The position numbers were made by a program, and so were the translations under genes. 12,696 bases of DNA. Source: Bacteroides sp. GTDB lineage: Bacteria > Bacteroidota > Bacteroidia > Bacteroidales > Bacteroidaceae. The notes below the pieces were generated by a model that searched no databases, was not told where the DNA came from, and saw only the letters and a list, made by a program, of their open reading frames with translations. How positions within the stretch are numbered: the first letter of the stretch is position 1; the number at the start of each line of letters is the position of its first letter. The DNA is taken from the NCBI GenBank assembly GCA_019416685.1, contig DXWV01000013.1:5420-18115 (forward strand), in the 5' to 3' direction. Below, piece by piece: positions 6,562 through 12,696 of the stretch.

Positions 6562-8805
6562 ATGTATAAGAAAATTCTTAAACTTACATATCTGCTTTTT
6601 TTGCTGTTATCTGTTACTGGCTGTTCAGAAAAGGAGGTACGTCGTATACTGGTTATTCATTCTTATGAATTTAGTTACGCTGCCTATCCTGATTTTAATC
6701 GGTTGATAGAGGAAGATTTTAATAAGTTAGGTATTGATCCGGATATAAGGACATTTTATCTGGATTGTGAGAGTTACCGGGAGCAACCTGAACTGGAGAG
6801 AATGAGACGGTTACTTAATTCTTTAAAAGACTGGAAACCCGAAGTGATTCTGGTGAATGAAGATCAGGCTACCTATTCATTACTGAAGTGTGGACACCCT
6901 TTGGTGAAGCAGGTTCCGATAGTGTTTGCCGGCGTTAATTATCCGAATTGGGAGTTGATAAAACAATATCCTAATGTGACCGGATTTCATGATAAGATAG
7001 ATTACAGGACAAATTTTCATGTGGCAAAAGAATTGTTTGGAGAAAATGTGCGTCCTTTTGCAATATTGGATAAAACGTTTCTCGACAGGGCTATACAAGA
7101 TGATATGAAGGAGCAGTTGAAAGACGAAAAGGTAACGGGCGTGGTTCATCCTGAATATAGCAGTGCAGAGAGAGATTCATTAGTAAAGAAGGAAGGCTAT
7201 ATACCTTTCAATACGATGGCTGCGCGAGGTCGTAATTCCTATGGAGGTGCGCTCATATGGAGTCTTAGCAAATATGTTCCTAACGGATGTTATATACAGT
7301 TGAAGCGCGACTTTACAACGGTAAATATGGGAAATGTTTCAGCCAGTCCTGGGATGACGGTAATCAATGAAGCATTCGGATATGGTGAGAGGTTGCTGGG
7401 AGGATATATCACTCCGATAACTATACAAGCGAGTGAGGAAGTAAAGGTTGCTGTTCGCATTCTTAAAGGAGCTTCCCCGGCAGATATACCTGTATGTGAG
7501 AGTAAAAAAGAGTTTCTGGTAGACTGGCAAGTTTTGAAACAGTTGCAGTGGGATAAGAAAAGGATTCCGGAGAAGTATCATTTTATCAATATGCCTTTTA
7601 AAGAACAGTATAGGGGCATCTGGATCATATTAATGGTGCTTATTTTCATGTTGCTGTTTAGTATATTCAGCTTGTTGATGTTTCTTTATCTGCGTGAACA
7701 GAAACGAAAGAAAATGGCTCTTTATGCCTTAGCAGACGAGAAGGAAACACTGGCACTGTCTATTGAGGGTGGGAATATATATGCCTGGAAATTGCAGGAT
7801 GAATGTATTGTACTTGAAAATGCTTTCTGGAAATCGATAAACGAAGTCCCCCGGAAGTTGACAATCGATGAATTGGAAAGTTATGTTCACCCCGATCAGC
7901 GTAATCGGTTTGAGTTGAACCGGGAAAATCTGCCATTGGCTAAAAAGAAAATAGTACAGTTAAAATGTGATTTTGATGGGCAGGGGTACCAGTGGTGGGA
8001 GTTTCGTTATACAACTTCCCATTCAGTCTCCGGACAAGCCAAGACTGCCGGTTTATTATTAAATATTCAATCCATTAAAGACCGTGAACAGGAGCTGGAA
8101 GATGCGCGTCGTCTGGCTGAGAAAGCAGAGCTTAAACAGTCATTCCTGGCAAATATGAGTCACGAAATACGTACGCCTCTCAATGCGATTGTTGGCTTTG
8201 CAAACATTCTGGCTATGGATGATGAATTGGAAGAATCAGATAAAATAGAATATATAGATACTATTAACAGGAATAGTGAGTTGTTATTGAAGCTTATTAA
8301 TGATATTCTCGAACTGTCGCGTATCGAGTCGGGGAATATGGCCTTTCAGGAGAGTAAATGCTGTGTATCTGAGTTGGTTAATAAAGTTTATAGCACCCAT
8401 AAAGTATTGATTCCTGCTCAATTGGATTTTATAGAGGAGATAGATGATATTCCAATGGAAATAGAAGTAGACCAGGATCGTCTGACGCAAGTGCTGACTA
8501 ACTTCCTGAACAATGCATCTAAGTTCACAAAAGAAGGATATATTAAACTGGGTTATCGCTATGTGCCCGAAGAAAATCAGGTACGTATCTATGTGGAGGA
8601 TACTGGTATTGGTATTCCTGTAGAAGAGCAACGTATTATTTTCAGCCGGTTTTATAAACAGGATGAATTTGCACAGGGAACAGGACTTGGATTATCCATT
8701 TGTCAATTGATTGTCGAGAAATCCGGTGGGAACATTGAACTTTGGTCCGAACCGTCTAAGGGAAGCCGGTTTACAGTGGTGCTTCCCTGCCGCGTTGTAT
8801 CTTAA
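6562..8805 (+). CDS. Sensor histidine kinase with lipobox-like N-terminus and periplasmic binding-protein-like sensor region
   Basis: Predicted transmembrane signal-transduction kinase that autophosphorylates and passes the phosphate to an unlinked response regulator. The start is ATG 6562, just after the receptor stop; an upstream in-frame TTG would overlap the receptor and spoil the signal sequence. Length is 747 residues. Order: hydrophobic leader ending in SVTGC (C21, lipobox-like); periplasmic region about 25-345 with alternating beta-alpha pattern (RRILVIHSYEFSY, EVILVNEDQATY, VPIVFAGVNYPN, NVTGFHDKIDY) resembling ABC substrate-binding-like (ABC_sub_bind) sensors; one membrane span about 352-376; PAS-like segment about 390-510; coiled linker; HisKA with H534 in NMSHEIRTPLNA; ATPase with N box near N647-N651, G1 DTGIGI (D680) and G2 GTGLGLS (G706). 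There is no receiver or DNA-binding domain, so it is not a hybrid kinase. Ligand and regulator are unknown; the tight link to the receptor suggests a shared substrate. Confidence 0.93.
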   Translation: MYKKILKLTYLLFLLLSVTGCSEKEVRRILVIHSYEFSYAAYPDFNRLIEEDFNKLGIDPDIRTFYLDCESYREQPELERMRRLLNSLKDWKPEVILVNEDQATYSLLKCGHPLVKQVPIVFAGVNYPNWELIKQYPNVTGFHDKIDYRTNFHVAKELFGENVRPFAILDKTFLDRAIQDDMKEQLKDEKVTGVVHPEYSSAERDSLVKKEGYIPFNTMAARGRNSYGGALIWSLSKYVPNGCYIQLKRDFTTVNMGNVSASPGMTVINEAFGYGERLLGGYITPITIQASEEVKVAVRILKGASPADIPVCESKKEFLVDWQVLKQLQWDKKRIPEKYHFINMPFKEQYRGIWIILMVLIFMLLFSIFSLLMFLYLREQKRKKMALYALADEKETLALSIEGGNIYAWKLQDECIVLENAFWKSINEVPRKLTIDELESYVHPDQRNRFELNRENLPLAKKKIVQLKCDFDGQGYQWWEFRYTTSHSVSGQAKTAGLLLNIQSIKDREQELEDARRLAEKAELKQSFLANMSHEIRTPLNAIVGFANILAMDDELEESDKIEYIDTINRNSELLLKLINDILELSRIESGNMAFQESKCCVSELVNKVYSTHKVLIPAQLDFIEEIDDIPMEIEVDQDRLTQVLTNFLNNASKFTKEGYIKLGYRYVPEENQVRIYVEDTGIGIPVEEQRIIFSRFYKQDEFAQGTGLGLSICQLIVEKSGGNIELWSEPSKGSRFTVVLPCRVVS

Positions 8806-8819
8806 ATCGTGATTTCTAA

Positions 8820-8833
8820 AACCGCTACCGGTT
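8820..8833 (-). terminator. Weak hairpin in the convergent gap between kinase and DUF2721 genes
   Basis: AACCG-CTAC-CGGTT (8820-8833) can form a 5-bp stem with a 4-nt loop in the 38-bp gap between two convergent genes. On the - strand the stem is followed by only a short T run. It is placed where a terminator is needed, but is weak. Confidence 0.3.
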
Positions 8834-8843
8834 CATACTTTGG

Positions 8844-9245
8844 TTAATTTATCTTTTTCTCCATTGTGCTCAGGTAGATTTCCAATGAACGCGTAGATAT
8901 TTGTATCTCCCGGAAAGAAACTCCCAATGAAGCTATCAGCAAGAGTAGTGCCAGTCCGAACACGTAGGCAGATAGTAACTGTAGTCCGATATAGATAAGA
9001 AACATGCTGACAACACAAAAGAACAGGCTTGCAATGCCTAACCCTTGCATAGTACGGGTCAGGTTGAGTCGTTTGCGCAGATTCTCTATTTGTGCAACGG
9101 TGATGTCGGTAGGATTTTCCATATAACGATCACGCAATTGACGTACTAACTGGGCGTACGATAGAAAACGATTCGTGTATGCTAACAGGATAAGTGAAAC
9201 TGCCGAAAAGAGTAGGGCAGGTGTTGTGAGTGTAAGTTCTTCCAT
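8844..9245 (-). CDS. DUF2721 family small membrane protein
   Basis: A 133-residue inner-membrane protein of unknown function, recognised as DUF2721-like by its overall pattern. It has an N-terminal hydrophobic segment (about 9-25), a charged cytoplasmic-type middle (about 29-66, including LVRQLRDRYM and IENLRKRLNLTRTMQ), and two close hydrophobic segments (about 68-88 and 91-110), then a polar amphipathic tail ending EKKIN. The start is the ATG at 9245; no other in-frame Met fits the first membrane segment. It lies downstream of kbl on the same strand, but 103 bp of repeat-rich sequence separates them, so co-transcription is uncertain. It is convergent with the kinase gene. No catalytic motif is visible, and nothing in the context gives a role. 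Confidence 0.85.
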   Translation of the reverse strand: MEELTLTTPALLFSAVSLILLAYTNRFLSYAQLVRQLRDRYMENPTDITVAQIENLRKRLNLTRTMQGLGIASLFFCVVSMFLIYIGLQLLSAYVFGLALLLLIASLGVSFREIQISTRSLEIYLSTMEKKIN

Positions 9246-9284
9246 AATGTTTTTTAGTGGTATGTAGTTGAAAGTAGATGAGAG

Positions 9285-9340
9285 AGTAGTAAGTAGTCAA
9301 GTAGTTGACTACTTACTACTTGACTACTCTTAACTACTTA
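9285..9340. repeat. ACTACTT-rich inverted-repeat cluster between kbl and the DUF2721 gene
   Basis: AGTAGTAAGTAGTCAA (9285-9300) and TTGACTACTTACTACT (9305-9320) are perfect 16-bp inverted arms with a 4-nt loop. A second, mutually exclusive stem pairs AGTAGTCAAGTAGT (9292-9305) with ACTACTTGACTACT (9315-9328), 14 bp with a 9-nt loop. A further degenerate unit, TTAACTACTTA, follows at 9330-9340. The block fills most of the gap after kbl on the - strand. No T run follows on that strand, so a stabilising or alternative-fold RNA element is as plausible as a terminator. Confidence 0.8.
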
Positions 9341-9348
9341 TTGAAAGA

Positions 9349-10536
9349 TCATTTCAGCACCCCAAGTTCTTTGCCTACTTTGATGAAGGCATTGATACAC
9401 TTGTCCAGATGCTCTTTGTCATGTCCGGCAGAAATTTGTACACGAATGCGTGCCTGTTCTTTCGGAACTACCGGATAGTAGAACCCTGTCACATAGATAC
9501 CCTCTTCGAGCATGCGGGCAGCATAGTCCTGAGAAAGTTTGGCATCATACAGCATAACGGCACAGATTGCACTCTGTGTTGGTTTTATATCAAATCCGGC
9601 AGCCATCATTTTGTCGCGGAAGTAGTTGACGTTTTCTACCAGCTTATCATGCAACGCATTGCTCTCTTTCAACATGTTGAATACTTCAAGGCTTGCACCG
9701 ATAATGCCCGGAGCCAATGAGTTAGAGAACAGATAAGGACGACTGCGTTGGCGTAATAGGTCGATAATTTCTTTACGTCCTGTGGTAAATCCACCCAGTG
9801 CACCACCAAAAGCTTTACCCAGTGTACCGGTATAAATGTCCACACGTCCGTAGGTTTTGTAGAGTTCGCTCACACCGTGACCTGTTGCACCTACCACACC
9901 GGCCGAATGAGATTCATCTACCATTACCAGTGCATCGTATTTATCGGCGAGATCACAAATCTTGTCCATAGGGGCCACATTGCCATCCATTGAGAATACA
10001 CCATCTGTCACTACAATGCGGAACCGTTGTGCCTGAGCTTCCTGAAGACACTTTTCCAGTTCCTCCATATTGGCATTGGCATAGCGATAACGTTTAGCTT
10101 TACAGAGGCGTACACCGTCTATAATAGAAGCATGATTCAGTGAATCCGAAATGATAGCATCTTCTTCTGTGAATAATGGTTCGAAAACACCGCCGTTGGC
10201 ATCAAAACAAGCAGCATATAAGATTGTATCTTCTGTCCGGAAATAGTCAGAGATTGCTGCTTCCAGTTCTTTGTGAACATCCTGGGTTCCGCAGATAAAA
10301 CGGACGGATGACATACCATATCCGCGACGGTCCATCATCTTCTTTGCTCCCTCTATCAAACGGGGATTATTGGAGAGTCCCAGATAGTTATTAGCACAAA
10401 AGTTCAGTACTTCTTTTCCTTTTACAGTGATCGCTGCTTGTTGTGCACTTTCAATGAGTCGTTCTTCTTTATAGAGTCCGGCTTCTTTAATTTCAGCAAG
10501 TGTATTGCTGAGGTGTTCTTTCATTTTACCGTACAT
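9349..10536 (-). CDS. kbl: 2-amino-3-ketobutyrate CoA ligase (glycine C-acetyltransferase)
   Basis: PLP enzyme of the alpha-oxoamine synthase family. It cleaves 2-amino-3-ketobutyrate with CoA into glycine and acetyl-CoA, completing threonine breakdown; cytoplasmic. From ATG 10536 the product is 395 residues, close to E. coli Kbl (398). The frame stays open 16 codons further to a TTG, but the E. coli N-terminus aligns with MYGKMKEHLSNTL, so the ATG is preferred. Very close matches to Kbl run throughout: NFCANNYLGL, SVRFICGTQDVHKELE, CFDANGG, SDSLNHASIIDGVRLCKAKR, DGVFSMDG, the PLP-contacting DESHSAG, and the Schiff-base lysine K241 in TGTLGKAFGG. The latter half has RQRSRPYLFSNSLAP and EGIYVTGFYYPVVPK. 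This identity separates it from KAS-III-like or serine palmitoyltransferase relatives. It is transcribed divergently from the threonine dehydrogenase that makes its substrate. Confidence 0.97.
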   Translation of the reverse strand: MYGKMKEHLSNTLAEIKEAGLYKEERLIESAQQAAITVKGKEVLNFCANNYLGLSNNPRLIEGAKKMMDRRGYGMSSVRFICGTQDVHKELEAAISDYFRTEDTILYAACFDANGGVFEPLFTEEDAIISDSLNHASIIDGVRLCKAKRYRYANANMEELEKCLQEAQAQRFRIVVTDGVFSMDGNVAPMDKICDLADKYDALVMVDESHSAGVVGATGHGVSELYKTYGRVDIYTGTLGKAFGGALGGFTTGRKEIIDLLRQRSRPYLFSNSLAPGIIGASLEVFNMLKESNALHDKLVENVNYFRDKMMAAGFDIKPTQSAICAVMLYDAKLSQDYAARMLEEGIYVTGFYYPVVPKEQARIRVQISAGHDKEHLDKCINAFIKVGKELGVLK

Positions 10537-10561
10537 AGCGTTTGGAGTTTTAGTTTCTATG

Positions 10562-10592
10562 CAAAGGACATTATTTTTCTCCAAATTACAAT
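10562..10592 (-). promoter_or_regulatory. Candidate kbl promoter
   Basis: On the - strand, ATTG (10589-10592), a 19-bp spacer and GTCCTTTG (10562-10569) match the Bacteroides -33/-7 pattern (TTTG, N19, TAnnTTTG) in spacing and in the TTG and TTTG cores, but lack the TA of the -7 box. The predicted start near 10555 would give a leader of about 18 nt. Confidence 0.35.
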
Positions 10593-10597
10593 GACTA

Positions 10598-10633
10598 TTT
10601 GCTATAAAAGTGAAAAAAAAGTGCTTACTTTGC
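10598..10633 (+). promoter_or_regulatory. Candidate threonine dehydrogenase promoter
   Basis: TTTG (10598-10601) and TTACTTTGC (10625-10633) resemble the -33 and -7 Bacteroides elements, with a rather long 23-bp spacer. Predicted start near 10639, about 31 nt before the ATG at 10671. Its -33 lies only 5 bp from the -33-like box of the divergent kbl promoter candidate. Confidence 0.45.
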
Positions 10634-10670
10634 GCACCATTTAGCTTAATATACTCTATAAGTTGGAAGA

Positions 10671-11624
10671 ATGAAAAATATTTTGGTAATTGGAGCTACC
10701 GGACAGATTGGTTCGGAGCTCACGATGGAACTGCGTAATCGCTATGGAAATGAGAACGTTGTAGCCGGATATATTTCCGGTGCAGAACCTAAAGGAGAAT
10801 TGAAAGAATCGGGACCCGCGGCAATAGTTGATGTAACAAACGCCGAAATGATTGAGTCCGTAGTAAAAGAATATAATATTGACACAATATACAACCTTGC
10901 GGCCTTGTTGTCCGTTGTAGCTGAGTCTAAACCCAAGCTTGCTTGGAAAATAGGTATTGATGGTTTGTGGAATGTACTTGAAACGGCTCGTATTCATGGA
11001 TGTGCGGTGTTTACGCCGAGTTCTATTGGTTCGTTCGGAGCAGATACACCACACACGAAAACGCCGCAGGATACTATTCAGCGTCCGCGTACGATGTATG
11101 GTATTTCCAAGGTGACTACTGAGTTGCTGAGTGACTATTACCATAATAAATACGGAGTAGATACCCGTGCGGTTCGTTTCCCCGGAATTATTTCCAATGT
11201 AACCCCTCCGGGTGGCGGAACAACGGATTATGCTGTTGATATATATTATTCTGCCGTGAAGGGTGAAACTTTTGTATGTCCCATCGCCAAAGGTACGTTG
11301 ATGGATATGATGTATATGCCGGATGCTTTGAATGCTGCTATCTCGCTGATGGAAGCTGATCCGGAGAAGCTGGTTCACCGTAATGCTTTCAATATTGCTT
11401 CCATGAGTTTTGATCCGGAGGCAATTTACGAAGCCATCCGTAAGCATGTGCCCGATTTCAAAATGATTTATCAGGTAGATCCTTTGAAACAGCGTATTGC
11501 CGATAGCTGGCCCGATAGTCTGGATGATACCTGCGCTCGTGAAGAGTGGGGGTGGAAACCGGCTTATGATTTGGAAAGTATGACGGTGGATATGCTTGAA
11601 AAATTAAGAGCTAAACTGAAATAA
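10671..11624 (+). CDS. tdh: L-threonine 3-dehydrogenase, short-chain (SDR/epimerase-like) type
   Basis: Oxidises L-threonine with NAD+ to 2-amino-3-ketobutyrate, the substrate of the divergently encoded Kbl; cytoplasmic. The 317-residue length fits extended-SDR threonine dehydrogenases. Seen directly: Rossmann glycine motif GATGQIG (8-14), acidic-rich DVTNAEMI segment, NLAALLSVVAE, Ser/Thr motif TPSSIGSFGADTP (S117/S118), and catalytic YGISK (Y143, K147). The features that point to threonine dehydrogenase rather than UDP-sugar epimerase are RFPGIISNVTPPGGGTTDYA (PPGGG at 179-183) and MDMMYMPDAL, characteristic of the bacterial/animal SDR-type TDH family. It is unrelated to the zinc-dependent medium-chain Tdh of E. 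coli and is easily annotated only as an NAD-dependent epimerase. GGAAG just before the ATG is a weak ribosome-binding site. The stop codon overlaps the next gene's ATG by one base. Confidence 0.92.
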   Translation: MKNILVIGATGQIGSELTMELRNRYGNENVVAGYISGAEPKGELKESGPAAIVDVTNAEMIESVVKEYNIDTIYNLAALLSVVAESKPKLAWKIGIDGLWNVLETARIHGCAVFTPSSIGSFGADTPHTKTPQDTIQRPRTMYGISKVTTELLSDYYHNKYGVDTRAVRFPGIISNVTPPGGGTTDYAVDIYYSAVKGETFVCPIAKGTLMDMMYMPDALNAAISLMEADPEKLVHRNAFNIASMSFDPEAIYEAIRKHVPDFKMIYQVDPLKQRIADSWPDSLDDTCAREEWGWKPAYDLESMTVDMLEKLRAKLK

Positions 11625-12478
11625 TGAAAAAACTTATTGCGGGGGCTGTTGCCCTCGCTCTTCTTGCTTCTTGTGGAAACAAGAGAGCGAATCTTGACCC
11701 CTTCGCATCACTTACAAATGAGGTGGATTCGGCTCTTCATAGAGCCGATACGCTCCACCGGTCAAAGACATCAGAGGGACCGAAGCCGATAGAGGCAGAC
11801 GAGTCATTCGATGACTTTATTTATAATTTTGCTTCCGACGACGAGTTGCAACAGCAGCGCGTAAAGTTTCCGTTGGCTTATTATAACGGAGATGAACCTT
11901 CTAAAATTGAAAAGAAGTACTGGAAACATGATGATCTGTTTACAAAGCAGAGCTATTACACTTTACTTTTTGATAGCGAGGAAGATATGGATCTGGTGGG
12001 GGATACTGCGCTCACTTCCGTGCAGGTAGAGTGGATCTTTATCCGTACTCATATGGTGAAAAAGTATTATTTCGAGCGAGTGAAGGGGGCATGGATGTTG
12101 GAAGCTATTAACCTACGTCCTGTAGAGAAAGGGGATGCTGAGGACTTTGTAGAATTCTTCGGACGCTTTGCAACGGATAGCCTTTTTCAATGTCGGCGTG
12201 TGCGTCAGCCCTTGATGTTTGTAACTACTGATCCGGACGATGATTTTTCTGTTTTGGAAACAACCCTTGACCTTAACCAGTGGTTTGCCTTCAAACCAGC
12301 GTTACCTGCCGATCGATTATCGAATATTAATTACGGACAAAAGAATACTGATAATTCTTCTACCAAAGTTCTTGCCCTGAAGGGGATAGGAAACGGGCTT
12401 TCTAATATTCTCTATTTCAAAAGGAAAGAAAATAGTGGAGAGTGGGAGCTGTATAAGTTTGAGGATGTAAGTATTTGA
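11624..12478 (+). CDS. DUF4348 family lipoprotein
   Basis: Predicted exported lipoprotein of unknown function, 284 residues, recognised as DUF4348-like, a Bacteroidota family. The leader MKKLIAGAVALALLASCGNK has a lipobox LASC with lipid-bearing C17. A polar, charged linker (about 20-60, SFDDFIYNFASD at its end) is followed by a compact domain with many aromatic residues (YWKHDDLF, YYTLLFDSEEDMDL, VQVEWIFIRTHMVKKYYFERVKGAWMLEA split over adjacent strands, and FGRFATDSLFQCRRV). Paired strand segments near 150-180 and 265-280 suggest two repeats of a mixed alpha/beta fold; this is inference. The start codon overlaps the tdh stop (TAATG), indicating translational coupling. A surface or periplasmic lipoprotein coupled to a cytosolic dehydrogenase has no obvious explanation from the sequence. 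No catalytic motif recognised. Confidence 0.85.
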   Translation: MKKLIAGAVALALLASCGNKRANLDPFASLTNEVDSALHRADTLHRSKTSEGPKPIEADESFDDFIYNFASDDELQQQRVKFPLAYYNGDEPSKIEKKYWKHDDLFTKQSYYTLLFDSEEDMDLVGDTALTSVQVEWIFIRTHMVKKYYFERVKGAWMLEAINLRPVEKGDAEDFVEFFGRFATDSLFQCRRVRQPLMFVTTDPDDDFSVLETTLDLNQWFAFKPALPADRLSNINYGQKNTDNSSTKVLALKGIGNGLSNILYFKRKENSGEWELYKFEDVSI

Positions 12479-12655
12479 GTGCTTCCCGCACGGGGAGATA
12501 CGATAGACGATGTTACATTGTCAAAACGGAAATACCCCGTTCTTAGTTCGATCTTACGCAATATATTAATGAAGCAATCCTGATAATGAATCTATTTTAC
12601 CACAGAATTCTAAGACCTGACCAAATAATCCGGCCCGAAATAACAGTTAATAAAG
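12479..12655. other. Downstream non-coding stretch with small dyads
   Basis: I see no convincing gene, tRNA or mobile element here. Two small hairpins are possible just after the lipoprotein gene: CTTCCC-GCAC-GGGGAG (12482-12497) with one G-T pair, and AACGG paired with CCGTT near 12525-12541. Neither has a strong T tract. An imperfect dyad, GACGATGTTACATTGTC (12506-12522), lies between them. One of the stems may end the tdh-lipoprotein transcript. Confidence 0.4.
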
Positions 12656-12696
12656 TTAAACGAGTTTTGGTTTGCTATGCTTTCCTACTCGTTTAA
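12656..12696. repeat. Perfect 9-bp inverted repeat at the window edge
   Basis: TTAAACGAG (12656-12664) and CTCGTTTAA (12688-12696) are exact reverse complements around a 23-nt loop. The left arm is preceded by GTTAATAAAG, giving two GTTAA direct repeats (12646 and 12655). The right arm runs to the last base, so the full element may be longer than seen. It could be an intergenic hairpin, terminator or regulatory dyad. Confidence 0.65.

Noticed and set aside
6562..8805. Hybrid two-component system
   Set aside because: The protein ends right after the ATPase G2 region (FTVVLPCRVVS); there is no receiver, phosphotransfer or AraC-type DNA-binding domain.
9274..9340. Possible miniature CRISPR array
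   Set aside because: Units are 7-14 bp, contiguous and degenerate, with no unique spacers of normal size and no cas genes nearby.
10537..10584. TTG start 16 codons upstream for kbl
   Set aside because: The ATG at 10536 matches the Kbl N-terminus, and the extension covers the candidate promoter.
10656..11447. 263-codon open frame on the - strand opposite the threonine dehydrogenase
   Set aside because: Long, but the + strand protein carries full SDR-TDH motifs, and the reverse product is low-quality sequence rich in Ser, Arg and His with no recognisable domain.

Overview
The window is chromosomal DNA from a Bacteroidota bacterium, most likely the genus Bacteroides. The evidence is the AT-leaning composition, the near absence of Shine-Dalgarno sequences before starts, promoter-like TAnnTTTG elements, an outer-membrane TonB receptor with an N-terminal carboxypeptidase-regulatory-like domain, lipoproteins of Bacteroides-type families (DUF4348), and an epimerase-type threonine dehydrogenase. 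I cannot assign a species from sequence alone.

Layout. Positions 1-2440 hold a lysine/diaminopimelate pair on the + strand: the 3' part of a monofunctional aspartokinase (lysC, start outside the window) and diaminopimelate decarboxylase (lysA), separated by a 102-bp gap with a perfect 12-bp hairpin repeat. Positions 2585-3064 encode a ferritin with an intact ferroxidase centre, preceded by a 17-bp palindrome and followed by a very long hairpin terminator. Positions 3285-8805 hold a two-gene + strand unit: an Oar-like TonB-dependent receptor without a SusD partner, then, 10 bp later, a sensor histidine kinase with a lipobox-like N-terminus and a periplasmic binding-protein-like sensor region. 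No response regulator lies nearby. A Bacteroides-type -7 element precedes this unit.

Positions 8844-10536 are on the - strand: a small DUF2721 membrane protein and 2-amino-3-ketobutyrate CoA ligase (kbl), separated by an unusual ACTACTT-rich inverted-repeat cluster. Divergent from kbl, positions 10671-12478 hold an SDR-type L-threonine 3-dehydrogenase overlapping by one base a DUF4348 lipoprotein. The divergent kbl/tdh pair makes a complete threonine-to-glycine plus acetyl-CoA route around a shared 134-bp promoter region. The last 218 bp have no convincing gene, but contain dyads, including a perfect 9-bp inverted repeat cut by or ending at the window edge.

The item most worth follow-up is the receptor-kinase pair, which looks like a self-contained uptake and sensing module of unknown ligand. 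The rest is mainly core metabolism with some intergenic structures. I found no RNA gene, insertion sequence, CRISPR array or phage gene.
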